Positions 17,795-25,884 of a stretch of 64,000 nt of DNA are shown piece after piece. The notes below the pieces were generated by a model. It did no database searches and was not told the DNA's origin. It worked only from the letters and a program-made list of their open reading frames with translations. Both the position numbers and the translations under genes were made by a program. Source of the DNA: Steroidobacteraceae bacterium (lineage in GTDB: Bacteria; Pseudomonadota; Gammaproteobacteria; Steroidobacterales; Steroidobacteraceae); NCBI GenBank assembly GCA_019634915.1, contig JAHCAN010000002.1, positions 1 to 64,000 on the forward strand, in the 5' to 3' direction. Numbering within the stretch: the stretch's first letter is position 1; each line of letters begins with the position of its first letter.

Positions 17795-18629
17795 TGCCGG
17801 CGCGGCGCCCGTCGTAGGGCGCTTCGGGGCGCGCCGTGGGCGGCACTTTCCACGGCAGCTTCACGCCATCGAAGCTCGCAGTCGTGAAGCTCACCATCGC
17901 GATGCCGGGCGGCAGCTGGTCGCGCAGCACGGGGCGCTCGACGGCCGCCGCAGGATACTGGTCGAGCTCGATCAGGAAGCTCGACGGAAAGCTCACGATG
18001 CCCATGCGCGTCTCGGCGTCGCGCCCCAGGTCGTAGGCATCCTGCAGCACGTTGACGCGGGTCGGCGCCGGGTCGGTGGTCTGCATGCGGAGCACGTCGC
18101 GGTAGAAGGCGCGCAACGCGTCGACATCCGGTCCGCCGACGACGACGATGAACGTGCGATCGACGAAGGATTTCGCGCTGCCGAGATTGAACACCGAGCC
18201 GGTCGGCGGAATGCGCGTGAAGTAGGCGACCTCGCCCGCGGGGCCGGTCGCCTGCATCGCGATGATGTTCGGGTTGAAGTCGAGCGGCCGCGGCTCGCCG
18301 ATCACCGTGAATGGCGCCTTCAGCTGCGCGGCGAGCGCGACCGGGTCTTCGACGAGGATCTCGTTCGCATTCCAGCCGAAAGTCCGCAGCGGCGCATAGC
18401 CGGGTACCGCCTCGGCATCGACGATGCGCAGATAGACCGGCTCGCCGCTCGCGGGCTGCATCAGCACGTAATTGCGGCCCTGCATCGCCTGCGCGCCCCA
18501 GCCGCGTGCGAGCGAGCGGGAGACGACCGCGCGCTCGACGACGCGATAACCCAGCTGGCTTGCATAGGCACGCTCGGTCGCGGCGAGGTCGGGCGCGGCA
18601 AGCGTGACGGCGATGATCGCATCGAGCAC
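17706..18629 (-). CDS. Two-domain VOC (glyoxalase/extradiol dioxygenase fold) protein
   Basis: A 307-residue protein with two vicinal-oxygen-chelate units. The first begins IIAVTLAAPDLAATERAYASQLGYRVVER. The second begins RTFIVVVGGPDVDALRAFYRDVLRM near residue 165. The family includes glyoxalases, extradiol dioxygenases and bleomycin-type binders. I cannot name the reaction. GTG 18629 was chosen because AGGAG stands 6-7 bases before it and the VOC domain begins at once. Confidence 0.7.
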   Translation of the reverse strand: MLDAIIAVTLAAPDLAATERAYASQLGYRVVERAVVSRSLARGWGAQAMQGRNYVLMQPASGEPVYLRIVDAEAVPGYAPLRTFGWNANEILVEDPVALAAQLKAPFTVIGEPRPLDFNPNIIAMQATGPAGEVAYFTRIPPTGSVFNLGSAKSFVDRTFIVVVGGPDVDALRAFYRDVLRMQTTDPAPTRVNVLQDAYDLGRDAETRMGIVSFPSSFLIELDQYPAAAVERPVLRDQLPPGIAMVSFTTASFDGVKLPWKVPPTARPEAPYDGRRAGIIVGPAGEWIELVETPRPGDDAAPPAPPR

Positions 18630-18690
18630 GGGAATCTCCTCTGGCCGCCACGCGGTCGAAGTGCGGCGATCGGGATAAGGGTTGCTACTG

Positions 18691-18725
18691 TTGTGACGCG
18701 CTGGCACGCACGGTATAAGACCGTG
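18691..18725 (+). promoter_or_regulatory. Promoter with palindrome over the -10 element
   Basis: TTGTGA (18691-18696), a 17-base spacer and TATAAG (18714-18719) form a good sigma-70-like promoter facing the small basic protein and bicupin genes. The -10 is embedded in the perfect inverted repeat CACGGT-ATAAG-ACCGTG (18709-18725), a plausible repressor operator. Confidence 0.6.
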
Positions 18726-18752
18726 TCCACTCAATAATGCAGGTTGAGCAGC

Positions 18753-19007
18753 GTGAAAGCCATACCGCACAAGCGCAGCCGGGAAGTCGAAGCCTGGCTC
18801 AAGCGCGAAATCGCCGAGCAGAAAACCCGTTATCGCAAGATCGTCGCCGAGCAGGACGCGCTGGCGCCAAAGCGTGACAAGTGGGTTGCGGATTTCCTGC
18901 AACGCATCCAGACACGCGGCACGCACGTGCACTTCAACATGATGCGCAAGGTCCGACCCGAGGAAATCCCGGTCCGCCCGAAGCGCAAGTTCCGCGTCGT
19001 ATTCTGA
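18753..19007 (+). CDS. Small basic protein of unknown function
   Basis: An 84-residue, strongly basic protein (KAIPHKRSREVEAWLKREIAEQ and a C-terminal RPKRKFRVVF) with a predicted helical, coiled-coil-like N-terminal half. I do not recognise a family. GTG 18753 is preferred (an AGG lies 9 bases upstream). TTG 18744 is possible. It lies 24 bases before the bicupin gene and shares its promoter, so it may work with or regulate it. Confidence 0.55.
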   Translation: MKAIPHKRSREVEAWLKREIAEQKTRYRKIVAEQDALAPKRDKWVADFLQRIQTRGTHVHFNMMRKVRPEEIPVRPKRKFRVVF

Positions 19008-19031
19008 CAGCGCCCAGCGCCGGAGTTCTCC

Positions 19032-19985
19032 ATGGCCCGTCCCCATATCGAACCCTTCGTCGACCGCGACGTCGCGTTCCGCAAGTTCACGATGCCCGGC
19101 TTCCCGAAGGGCATGCAGTACAAGATGCTGTCGCTCGACCCGGACAGCGGCGCCTGCTCGATGACCGTGATGTACGAGCCGGGCTACCGCCAGCCGCCGG
19201 GCATGAGCTACACCGAGTACGAGCTGTTCATCATGACCGGCTCGATCACGGTCGGCGACAAGGTGTACGGACCGGGCAGCTATTTCATGGTGCCGGCCGG
19301 CATCACGATCGGTGCGCTGTCATCGCCGCGCGGCGCCACCGGACTGATGTTCTACAACTACGGCGAGCCCTCGTTCGTCGAATCGGACAGCGATCATCCG
19401 CGCGCCGAGCGCGGGAAGTTCGCGGCCGTGAACGCCTACGACGACATGCAGTGGCAGTCCACGAACTTCTTCCCGGCGACCGCGCCGGGCTGCCTCGTCA
19501 AGGTGCTGCACTTCGATGAGCGCACGCAGGCCTTCACCTTCCTGTACTGCATGACGCCGAATTTCTGGCAGGACAACATTTCGTACCACGACTGCGCGGA
19601 GGAGGCGTACCACATCTGGGGCACCTCATGGATGATGCAGTTCGGCGACCTGCCGACCGGCGGCTATTTCTACCGCCCGCCGTACATCAACCACGGCGCC
19701 TTCGGCTGCAAGCTCGGCACGCTCGCGCTCGGGCGCACCGACTCGCGCCTGTACAACCACTTCCACTTCAACCCGTGGACCAATGTCGAGGAGAACAAGG
19801 AGCGTGCGGCGAGCCGCGTGCAGCACTGGATGCCCGACCTCTACAAGTGGATCAACACGCACGGGCACAACCATCCGGTCGATTTCGACTTCGACCACGG
19901 CCACGCGCATGGCGACATGGCGCACCATCATGGTGACGGCCAGGTCGAGCACACCCACAGGAAGAAGCGCCGTCGCAGGAAGTGA
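19032..19985 (+). CDS. Bicupin protein with histidine-rich C-terminal tail
   Basis: A 317-residue protein with two cupin-like segments: one around residues 50-110 (PGMSYTEYELFIMTGSITVGD, YGPGSYFMVPAG) and one around 180-250 (AEEAYHIWGTSW, YRPPYINHG). The last 40 residues are unusual: HGHNHPVDFDFDHGHAHGD and further HHHGD/HTH clusters, then KKRRRRK. The tail could bind Ni, Co or Zn. GGAG lies 7 bases before ATG 19032. Reaction unknown. A dioxygenase-like or DUF4437-like role is possible. Confidence 0.65.
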   Translation: MARPHIEPFVDRDVAFRKFTMPGFPKGMQYKMLSLDPDSGACSMTVMYEPGYRQPPGMSYTEYELFIMTGSITVGDKVYGPGSYFMVPAGITIGALSSPRGATGLMFYNYGEPSFVESDSDHPRAERGKFAAVNAYDDMQWQSTNFFPATAPGCLVKVLHFDERTQAFTFLYCMTPNFWQDNISYHDCAEEAYHIWGTSWMMQFGDLPTGGYFYRPPYINHGAFGCKLGTLALGRTDSRLYNHFHFNPWTNVEENKERAASRVQHWMPDLYKWINTHGHNHPVDFDFDHGHAHGDMAHHHGDGQVEHTHRKKRRRRK

Positions 19986-19992
19986 GGCAACG

Positions 19993-20015
19993 GGGGCCCG
20001 CCCGATGCGGGCCCC
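19993..20015. terminator. GC-rich hairpin between convergent genes
   Basis: GGGGCCCGC, a 5-base loop and GCGGGCCCC form a perfect 9-bp stem 8 bases after the bicupin stop. Only a short TGGTT follows, so this would be a weak intrinsic terminator. It could serve both converging units. Confidence 0.5.
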
Positions 20016-20063
20016 TGGTTGCGGGCCGGCGGGCCGCAGCGCGACCGCCGGCAGCCTCCGCCC

Positions 20064-20540
20064 TCAGTAGCCTCCGGTCGAATCCGAGACCTTGCGCTCG
20101 TCGATCAGCGTGCGCATGCGGATGTGGCCCCCGGTGATCCACTGCCAGACCCGCGAGCGCTGCCGCGCGTCGTCGTCGATCTGGATCATCTCGTAGAGAT
20201 AGGTGTCGGGCTCGCCGACACGCTTCCAGTAGAGCATCAGCGTGCGCCGGAAATCGTCGAGCGGCACCTCGGCGCACCAGCCCTCGATCAGCTCGTTGCT
20301 GAAGCGGATGCGGCCATCACGGAACTTCGCGGGGAAGTCGCGCACCTCGGTGCGGCCGTCGGCCCAGGTGTAGTGATTGGTCTGGTGGTAATCGTAGGGG
20401 CCGGAACGCGGCAGGCGGCACACGAGCCGCGAGCGGTGTTCGTCGATCAGCCGGCCGGTGTCGTCGTAGTAGCGGTATACACCGTCCCAGACGCCTTCCT
20501 GGCGCGCGAGGATCGGCATCGCGGTTCTGATGTCCTGCAT
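20064..20540 (-). CDS. Lipocalin-like protein (DUF3598-like)
   Basis: A 158-residue soluble protein rich in beta-strand signatures: GVWDGVYRYYDDTGRLIDEHRS, TWADGRTEVRDFPAKFRDGRIRF, LMLYWKRVGEPDTYLYEMI. The pattern fits a calycin/lipocalin-like barrel such as DUF3598 or fatty-acid-binding relatives, with no signal peptide. Ligand unknown. It is convergent with the bicupin gene and divergent from the CoA transferase. Confidence 0.55.
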   Translation of the reverse strand: MQDIRTAMPILARQEGVWDGVYRYYDDTGRLIDEHRSRLVCRLPRSGPYDYHQTNHYTWADGRTEVRDFPAKFRDGRIRFSNELIEGWCAEVPLDDFRRTLMLYWKRVGEPDTYLYEMIQIDDDARQRSRVWQWITGGHIRMRTLIDERKVSDSTGGY

Positions 20541-20625
20541 GGCGGAAATTCTGGCGAATGCGCGCGGCCCGCGCCGTCGTGGAGATTACCTAACGCGCGG
20601 AATGTACCTGCCGGCGGCGGCTCGC

Positions 20626-20631
20626 TATAGT
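20626..20631 (+). promoter_or_regulatory. -10-like TATAGT before CoA-transferase gene
   Basis: TATAGT 28 bases upstream of ATG 20660, in the 119-base gap between divergent genes. No clear -35. Confidence 0.4.
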
Positions 20632-20659
20632 CGCGGCCCGTCCGCTTCGGGGTGATGGC

Positions 20660-21883
20660 ATGGGTCCGCTGCAGGGTGTACGTGTACTCGATCTTTCGCG
20701 CGTGCTCGCGGGTCCGTGGGCGACGCAGGCGCTCGCCGATCTCGGCGCCGAGGTGATCAAGGTCGAGCGCCCGCAGGGCGGTGACGACACGCGCCAGTGG
20801 GGCCCGCCGTATGCGCGCGATGCAGAGGGTCGCGACACGACCGAATCGGCCTACTATCTGTCGGCGAACCGCGGCAAGCGCTCGGTCGCGATCGACCTGG
20901 CGCATCCGGAAGGCGCGCGCCTCGCGCGCGGACTCGCCGCGCGTGCCGACGTGCTGGTCGAGAACTTCAAGGTCGGCGGGCTCGCGAAGTACGGGCTCGC
21001 GTACGCGGATCTCGCCGCGTCCTGCCCGGCGCTGGTCTATTGCTCGATCTCGGCGTTCGGGCAGGACGGCCCGGATGCCGACAAGCCCGGCTACGACGCG
21101 ATGATCCAGGGCATGGGCGGCCTGATGAGCATCACCGGACTGCCCGATGGCGAGCCCGGCGGCGGGCCGCAGAAAGTCGGCGTCGCGGTCGTCGACCTGA
21201 TGACCGGCATGTACGCCGCGACCGCGATCACCGCCGCGCTGTACGAGCGCCGCGCATCGGGGCTCGGCCAGCACATCGATCTCGCGCTGCTCGACACGCA
21301 GCTCGGCTGGCTCGCCAACCAGAACATGAACTTCCTCGTGACCGGCCAGGCACCACGGCGGCAGGGCACGGCACATCCGAACATCGTGCCGTACCAGGCG
21401 TTCGCGACCGCCGACGGCTTCCTGATGCTCGCGGTCGGCAACGACCGGCAGTTCGCGAGCTGGTGCGCCGTGGCGGGCCGCGCCGACCTGGCCGCCGATG
21501 CGCGCTATGCGACGAATGCCGCGCGCGTCGCGCACCGTGCGGAGATCGTGCCGATCGTCACGGCGGCACTGCGCACGCGCACGACGCGCGACTGGCTCGC
21601 CGCGCTGAATGCCGCCAACGTGCCCTGCGGGCCGATCAACGACATCGGGCAGGTCTTCGCCGAGCCGCAGATCGTCCACAGGGGCATGCGCATCGACCTG
21701 CCGCATCCGACGGCCGGGCGCGTGCCGGGCGTCAGGAACCCGATCAACTACTCGCGCACGGCGCTCGAGTACCGCATGGCCCCGCCGCTGCTCGGCGAGC
21801 ACACCGAGGCCGTGCTCGGGACGGAACTGGGTCTCGGTTCCGGAGAATGTGCGCGTCTGCGCGCGCTGGGCGCGATCGGCTGA
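20660..21883 (+). CDS. CaiB/BaiF (class III) CoA transferase
   Basis: A 407-residue class III CoA transferase. VRVLDLSRVLAGPWATQALADLGAEVIKVE opens the fold, followed by the family segments SANRGKRSVAIDL, DVLVENFKVGGLAKYGL and PGYDAMIQGMGGLMSITG, which carries the aspartate I take as the acyl-bound nucleophile. It transfers CoA between carboxylic acids. The specific acids are unknown. It faces the same way as alaA, which starts 28 bases later. Confidence 0.88.
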   Translation: MGPLQGVRVLDLSRVLAGPWATQALADLGAEVIKVERPQGGDDTRQWGPPYARDAEGRDTTESAYYLSANRGKRSVAIDLAHPEGARLARGLAARADVLVENFKVGGLAKYGLAYADLAASCPALVYCSISAFGQDGPDADKPGYDAMIQGMGGLMSITGLPDGEPGGGPQKVGVAVVDLMTGMYAATAITAALYERRASGLGQHIDLALLDTQLGWLANQNMNFLVTGQAPRRQGTAHPNIVPYQAFATADGFLMLAVGNDRQFASWCAVAGRADLAADARYATNAARVAHRAEIVPIVTAALRTRTTRDWLAALNAANVPCGPINDIGQVFAEPQIVHRGMRIDLPHPTAGRVPGVRNPINYSRTALEYRMAPPLLGEHTEAVLGTELGLGSGECARLRALGAIG

Positions 21884-21898
21884 GCACCGGCGCGGTGC

Positions 21899-21904
21899 TA
21901 TGCT
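21899..21904 (+). promoter_or_regulatory. Extended -10-like element before alaA
   Basis: TGC-TATGCT, 6 bases upstream of ATG 21911. There is no space for a normal Shine-Dalgarno sequence, so this fits a leaderless transcript. Confidence 0.45.
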
Positions 21905-21910
21905 TGGCGG

Positions 21911-23185
21911 ATGAACGACCACATCCGCCCGAGCGACAGCCTGCGCAACGTCCGCTACGAGATCCGCGGCCGGCTCGCCCGGCGCGCCCACGAGATGGAG
22001 CGGATGGGCCACGAGGTCATCTCGCTCAACATCGGCAATCCGGGCCTGTTCGGGTTTCGCACGCCGGAAACGATGCGCCTCGCGATGATCGAGAACCTGC
22101 GCCAGAGCGAGGGCTACTGCCACCAGAAGGGCATCTTCCCGGCGCGCGAGGCGGTCGTGATGCAGCAGCAGGCGCGCGGCGTGCAGGGCGTCAGCGCCGA
22201 GGAAGTGTTCATCGGCAACGGCGTCTCGGAGCTGATCGACCTCGTGCTGCGCGCGATGCTGAACGAGGGCGAAGAGGTGCTGGTGCCGAGCCCCGACTAT
22301 CCGCTGTGGACCGCGGCGGTGAACCTCAATCGCGGCAGGGCAGTGCACTATCCCTGCCTGCCGGAGAACGGCTTCGTGCCCGACCCGGAGGCGGTCGAGG
22401 CGCTGGTCACGCGCCGCACGCGCGCGATCGTCGTGATCAATCCGAACAACCCGACCGGCGCGGTGTATCCGCGCGCGGTGCTCGAGGGGCTGGCGCGGAT
22501 CGCCGAGCGGCACGACCTGGTCGTGCTGGCCGACGAGATCTACGACCAGATCCTCTACGACGGCGCCGAGTTCGTGCCGATGGCGACGCTGGTGCACGAC
22601 ACGCTGTGCGCGACACTGTCCGGTCTCTCGAAGGTGTATCGCGCCTGCGGCTACCGGGTCGGCTGGGCCGTGTTCTCCGGCCGCCTGCAATCGGCAGGCG
22701 AGTACCTGAGCGGGCTCGAACTGCTCTCGTCGCTGCGTCTGTGCAGCAACGTGCCGGCACAGTGGGCCGTGCAGACGGCGCTCGGCGGCTACCAGAGCAT
22801 CCACGAGCTGACCGCGCCGGGCGGGCGGCTGCACGAATCGCGTGCGGCGATCGCCGAGGCAGTGGCGGGCAGCGAGTTCCTGCGCGTGCAGGTACCGCTC
22901 GGCGCGCTGTATGCATTCATCGGCATCGACACGACGAAGCTGCCCGATTTCGACGACCAGGGTTTCGCGCTCGACCTGCTCGAGCAGAAGCGCGTGCTGG
23001 TGGCTCCCGGCACGAGCTTCAGCGTGCCGTACCGCAATCATTTCCGTGTCACGAACCTGCCCGATGCAGCGACGCTGAAAGTCGTGTTCGGGCGCATGCA
23101 CGAGCTGCTGTCGATGTATGCGAGCGGCGCGCGCGCGACGCCGGGTCCGGCGCGCGTCGTGGATGCGGCCTCAAGATTCAAGTAG
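21911..23185 (+). CDS. alaA: Alanine-type aminotransferase, class I/II (AlaA-like)
   Basis: A 424-residue PLP enzyme. NPNNPTGAVYP and VLADEIYDQILYDGAEF supply the cofactor-contacting Asn and Asp, and the Schiff-base lysine lies in SGLSKVYRACGYRVGW. GFRTPETMRLAM and SEGYCHQKGI near the N-terminus match the AlaA group, which makes alanine from pyruvate and glutamate. Length is about 20 residues longer than E. coli AlaA, mostly a C-terminal extension. Confidence 0.82.
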   Translation: MNDHIRPSDSLRNVRYEIRGRLARRAHEMERMGHEVISLNIGNPGLFGFRTPETMRLAMIENLRQSEGYCHQKGIFPAREAVVMQQQARGVQGVSAEEVFIGNGVSELIDLVLRAMLNEGEEVLVPSPDYPLWTAAVNLNRGRAVHYPCLPENGFVPDPEAVEALVTRRTRAIVVINPNNPTGAVYPRAVLEGLARIAERHDLVVLADEIYDQILYDGAEFVPMATLVHDTLCATLSGLSKVYRACGYRVGWAVFSGRLQSAGEYLSGLELLSSLRLCSNVPAQWAVQTALGGYQSIHELTAPGGRLHESRAAIAEAVAGSEFLRVQVPLGALYAFIGIDTTKLPDFDDQGFALDLLEQKRVLVAPGTSFSVPYRNHFRVTNLPDAATLKVVFGRMHELLSMYASGARATPGPARVVDAASRFK

Positions 23186-23199
23186 TTTCCATAGAATGC

Positions 23200-23224
23200 G
23201 TGTAATCATCTGATTTGATTACAC
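23200..23224. promoter_or_regulatory. 25-bp inverted repeat in the alaA-addB-like gap
   Basis: Perfect 9-base arms GTGTAATCA (23200-23208) and TGATTACAC (23216-23224) with a 7-base spacer, in a conspicuously A/T-rich island. The right arm overlaps the proposed TTG start of the nuclease gene. It may be a repressor operator (for example of a DNA-damage regulator) or an RNA hairpin masking the start. Confidence 0.55.
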
Positions 23225-25884
23225 TTAATAATTCAATCTTCGAAACGCTCGAGCAGGGCGGGACCCTTGTCGTCCCGACCCGCCAGCGCGCCCATGCGCT
23301 GCGGCTCGCGTTCGCGCGCGCCATGCTCGCGCGCGGCCGCGCCGTCTGGCCGACGCCCGACGTGCTCGCCGCGGATGCATGGATCCCGCGCGAGGTCGAA
23401 CGCCGCGCTGCGCGCGATGCGTCACTGCCGCGCGTGCTGTCGCCCGCCGAGGACTGGTGGCTGTGGCGCGAGTGCACGCTGCAGGCGACACGGGACAGCG
23501 ACATCGTCGCCGGCGCCGCGCTCGCCGAGGCGTTGCGCCGGGCCGATCGGCTCGCGACCGAGCACCGCATCGACATGTCACGCTGGCGTGCGCTCGGTGG
23601 CCGCGAGACCGAGCTGCTGGACACGGTGCGCCGGGCGGTGCAGCGGGCGCGTGTCGAGGCCGGCGCCGATACGGCCCACCACATCGCAGCCGGCCTGGCC
23701 CGAATCGGCGGCGCGCGCGCCGTGCACTTCGCGGGATTCGCCGGACTCGAGGCGCCCGCGCTGCAGGCCATCCACGGCAGGCGGCGCGCCCAGGGTGACG
23801 GCGGCGAGTGGTGGACCGTGGCGGAGCCCACCTGCCTGCCGCTTGTCGATCGCGCCGGCGATACGAGTGACGAACTCGAACGTACGGCCGGCTGGTGCCT
23901 GCGGCAGCTCGAGCGCTCAGGCGATGCGCGGCTGCTGATCGTCGCGGCGGGCGATGCCGAATCGCGGGAACGGCTGGCCACGCAGATTCGCACCGCACTT
24001 GCGCCGGCCGCAAGCTTCGCCGGTGAAGCCTCCGAAGAATGCGTCGCGATCGATGGCGGCGCGCCGCTCGTCCGCCAGCCGCTGGTGCAGTATCTGCTCG
24101 GCGGCCTCGACTGGATCGTCGACGGGCTCGAGTTCGAAGCCTTCTCCGACTGGCTGCGCAGTCCGTACGGTGCGCTCGGCGGTGATGCCGCCGCGCGGCT
24201 CGATCTGTGGTGGCGCCGTGACGCGCCGCTCGAAGCGGATGCGCGTGCGAGCCTGCCGCGCCTGGCCCGGGCCGCCAGCGAGGGGCTGGAGCCCGCGCGT
24301 GTTCTGATCGGTGGCATCGAGTCGGCGATCACTGCACTCGGCAACGGAGCCGCGACTGCGCGCGGCTGGTCCGAGCGCTTCAGGGCGGTGGTCACCGGAT
24401 TGCGCGGCGCCGTCGAGCTCACGAGCGCCGAGCAGCAGACCTGGCTGCGATTCATCGCGCTGCTCGACGAGTTCGGCGGCGTCGCCGGCGTGGCCGGACT
24501 CCTCGATGCGCGCCGTGCACTGCGCGCGCTGCACGAGCTGGCCTCGCGCACGTCCTACCAGCCCGCGACCGGAGATGCGCTCGTCACGATCGTGCCGGGC
24601 CATGACGATCCGATCGTCGGTTACGACGCGATTCGCGTGCTCGGGCTCACGGCCGATGCCTGGCCCGCCCCGGCGCTCGCCGATCCTTTCATTCCACTAC
24701 CAGCACTGCGCGAGGCCGGCGTGGCCGCCGCGAGCGGCGCGGGCCAGCTGGAACGTGCGAGGCTGAGTCTCGCGGCATGGCGTGCCGCGACCTGCGATCT
24801 GACGTTGAGCTCGCCTACGGCGGCCGGCGACGTCGAGCTGGCGCCGAGTCCGCTGCTCGCCGCCTGGCCGGCGATCGACGCTGCGGAGCCGGCGCTGCCG
24901 TGGCTCGCGCGGCGGCTGCACCGGCCGGTCACGCTCGCGATGCTCGACGATCCCCGCGGCCAGGCCTGGCCTGCGCACCGGCCGCTGCCGCGTGGCACGC
25001 GCAGTCTGCAGTTGCAGTCCGAATGCCCGTTCCGTGCCCATGCCGAGCTGCAACTCGGCGCGGAACCGCTCGAGGCGCCCGCGCCGGGCGTCGCGCGCGA
25101 CGAGCGCGGACGCTGGCTGCATCGGGCGCTCGAACTGTTCTGGCGCGAGCTGGGTGATTCGGCGCAGCTCGCGGCGCTCGATGGCGCGGCCGTGCAGCGG
25201 CTCGCACGCACGGCCGTCGCCGCCGCGCGCGACGACACGTTCCCGCCCGGGCCCGACATCGCCGTCGCCGCACGTGAGCGCGAAGCCCGGCGACTCGCCG
25301 ACCTGGTCGCGCGCTTCGCCGAGCGCGAGCGCGAGCGCCCGGCCTTCGGCGTGCGCGGTCTCGAGGTCACGCGCACATTGGGCCTCGGCGAAGCGCAGCT
25401 CACGCTGCGCCTCGATCGTGTCGATGCGCTCGAAGCCGGCGGCCTCGCGGTGCTCGATTACAAGAGCGGGGAGCCGAAGCCGCTGCAGTGGTACGGGGAC
25501 CGCCCGGCGCCCGCGCAGCTGATGGCCTACCTCGCCGCGCTCGGCGGCGAAGTGCGCGCGCTCGTCAACGCGCATCTGACGCAGCGACTGACCTGGCGGA
25601 AGCCCGCCTATTACGGCGTGGCCGACGAGGGCGGCCTGCTGCCCGGCGTGCGCGCCGTGGCACCGCCGCCGGATGGGGCGGTGGGCAGCGCCTGGGCGTA
25701 CTGGGTCGGGCGCTGGAACGGCGAGCTCACGCAGCTCGCGGGGGCATTCCTGCGCGGCGACGCCGCGGTCCTGCCGGCGAAAGGCGCGTGCCGCCATTGC
25801 CACCTCGCGACGCTGTGCCGCGTCGGTGAGCGCGCGCAGGCCGATGGCGGGGACGCGCCTCCCGAGGAGGCCGGCGATGACTGA
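23215..25884 (+). CDS. AddB-like helicase-fold/PD-(D/E)XK nuclease (probable DNA repair protein)
   Basis: An 889-residue protein. The N-terminal half is a divergent UvrD-like fold starting GGTLVVPTRQRAHALRLAFA. The C-terminal domain is a PD-(D/E)XK nuclease (LRLDRVDALE, then LDYKSGE with Asp748 and Lys750). Cys604 (SECPFRAH) and Cys859, Cys862, Cys868 (ACRHCHLATLC) match the 1+3 cysteine Fe-S clasp of AddB/Dna2 nucleases. No ATG is available near the start. TTG 23215 is my choice and is uncertain. It overlaps the next gene by 8 bases. Together they should process double-strand breaks. Confidence 0.83.
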   Translation: MITLNNSIFETLEQGGTLVVPTRQRAHALRLAFARAMLARGRAVWPTPDVLAADAWIPREVERRAARDASLPRVLSPAEDWWLWRECTLQATRDSDIVAGAALAEALRRADRLATEHRIDMSRWRALGGRETELLDTVRRAVQRARVEAGADTAHHIAAGLARIGGARAVHFAGFAGLEAPALQAIHGRRRAQGDGGEWWTVAEPTCLPLVDRAGDTSDELERTAGWCLRQLERSGDARLLIVAAGDAESRERLATQIRTALAPAASFAGEASEECVAIDGGAPLVRQPLVQYLLGGLDWIVDGLEFEAFSDWLRSPYGALGGDAAARLDLWWRRDAPLEADARASLPRLARAASEGLEPARVLIGGIESAITALGNGAATARGWSERFRAVVTGLRGAVELTSAEQQTWLRFIALLDEFGGVAGVAGLLDARRALRALHELASRTSYQPATGDALVTIVPGHDDPIVGYDAIRVLGLTADAWPAPALADPFIPLPALREAGVAAASGAGQLERARLSLAAWRAATCDLTLSSPTAAGDVELAPSPLLAAWPAIDAAEPALPWLARRLHRPVTLAMLDDPRGQAWPAHRPLPRGTRSLQLQSECPFRAHAELQLGAEPLEAPAPGVARDERGRWLHRALELFWRELGDSAQLAALDGAAVQRLARTAVAAARDDTFPPGPDIAVAAREREARRLADLVARFAERERERPAFGVRGLEVTRTLGLGEAQLTLRLDRVDALEAGGLAVLDYKSGEPKPLQWYGDRPAPAQLMAYLAALGGEVRALVNAHLTQRLTWRKPAYYGVADEGGLLPGVRAVAPPPDGAVGSAWAYWVGRWNGELTQLAGAFLRGDAAVLPAKGACRHCHLATLCRVGERAQADGGDAPPEEAGDD

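Noticed and set aside
20020..20043. Second G/C-rich hairpin after the bicupin gene
   Set aside because: The arms are imperfect and no T-run follows. The hairpin at 19993-20015 is the better candidate.
20447..23101. Very long open frame (over 880 codons) on the minus strand across the CoA transferase and alaA genes
   Set aside because: It is antisense to two clearly coding genes. Its translation is His/Arg/Gln-rich with no domain, as expected for reverse frames of high-G+C genes.
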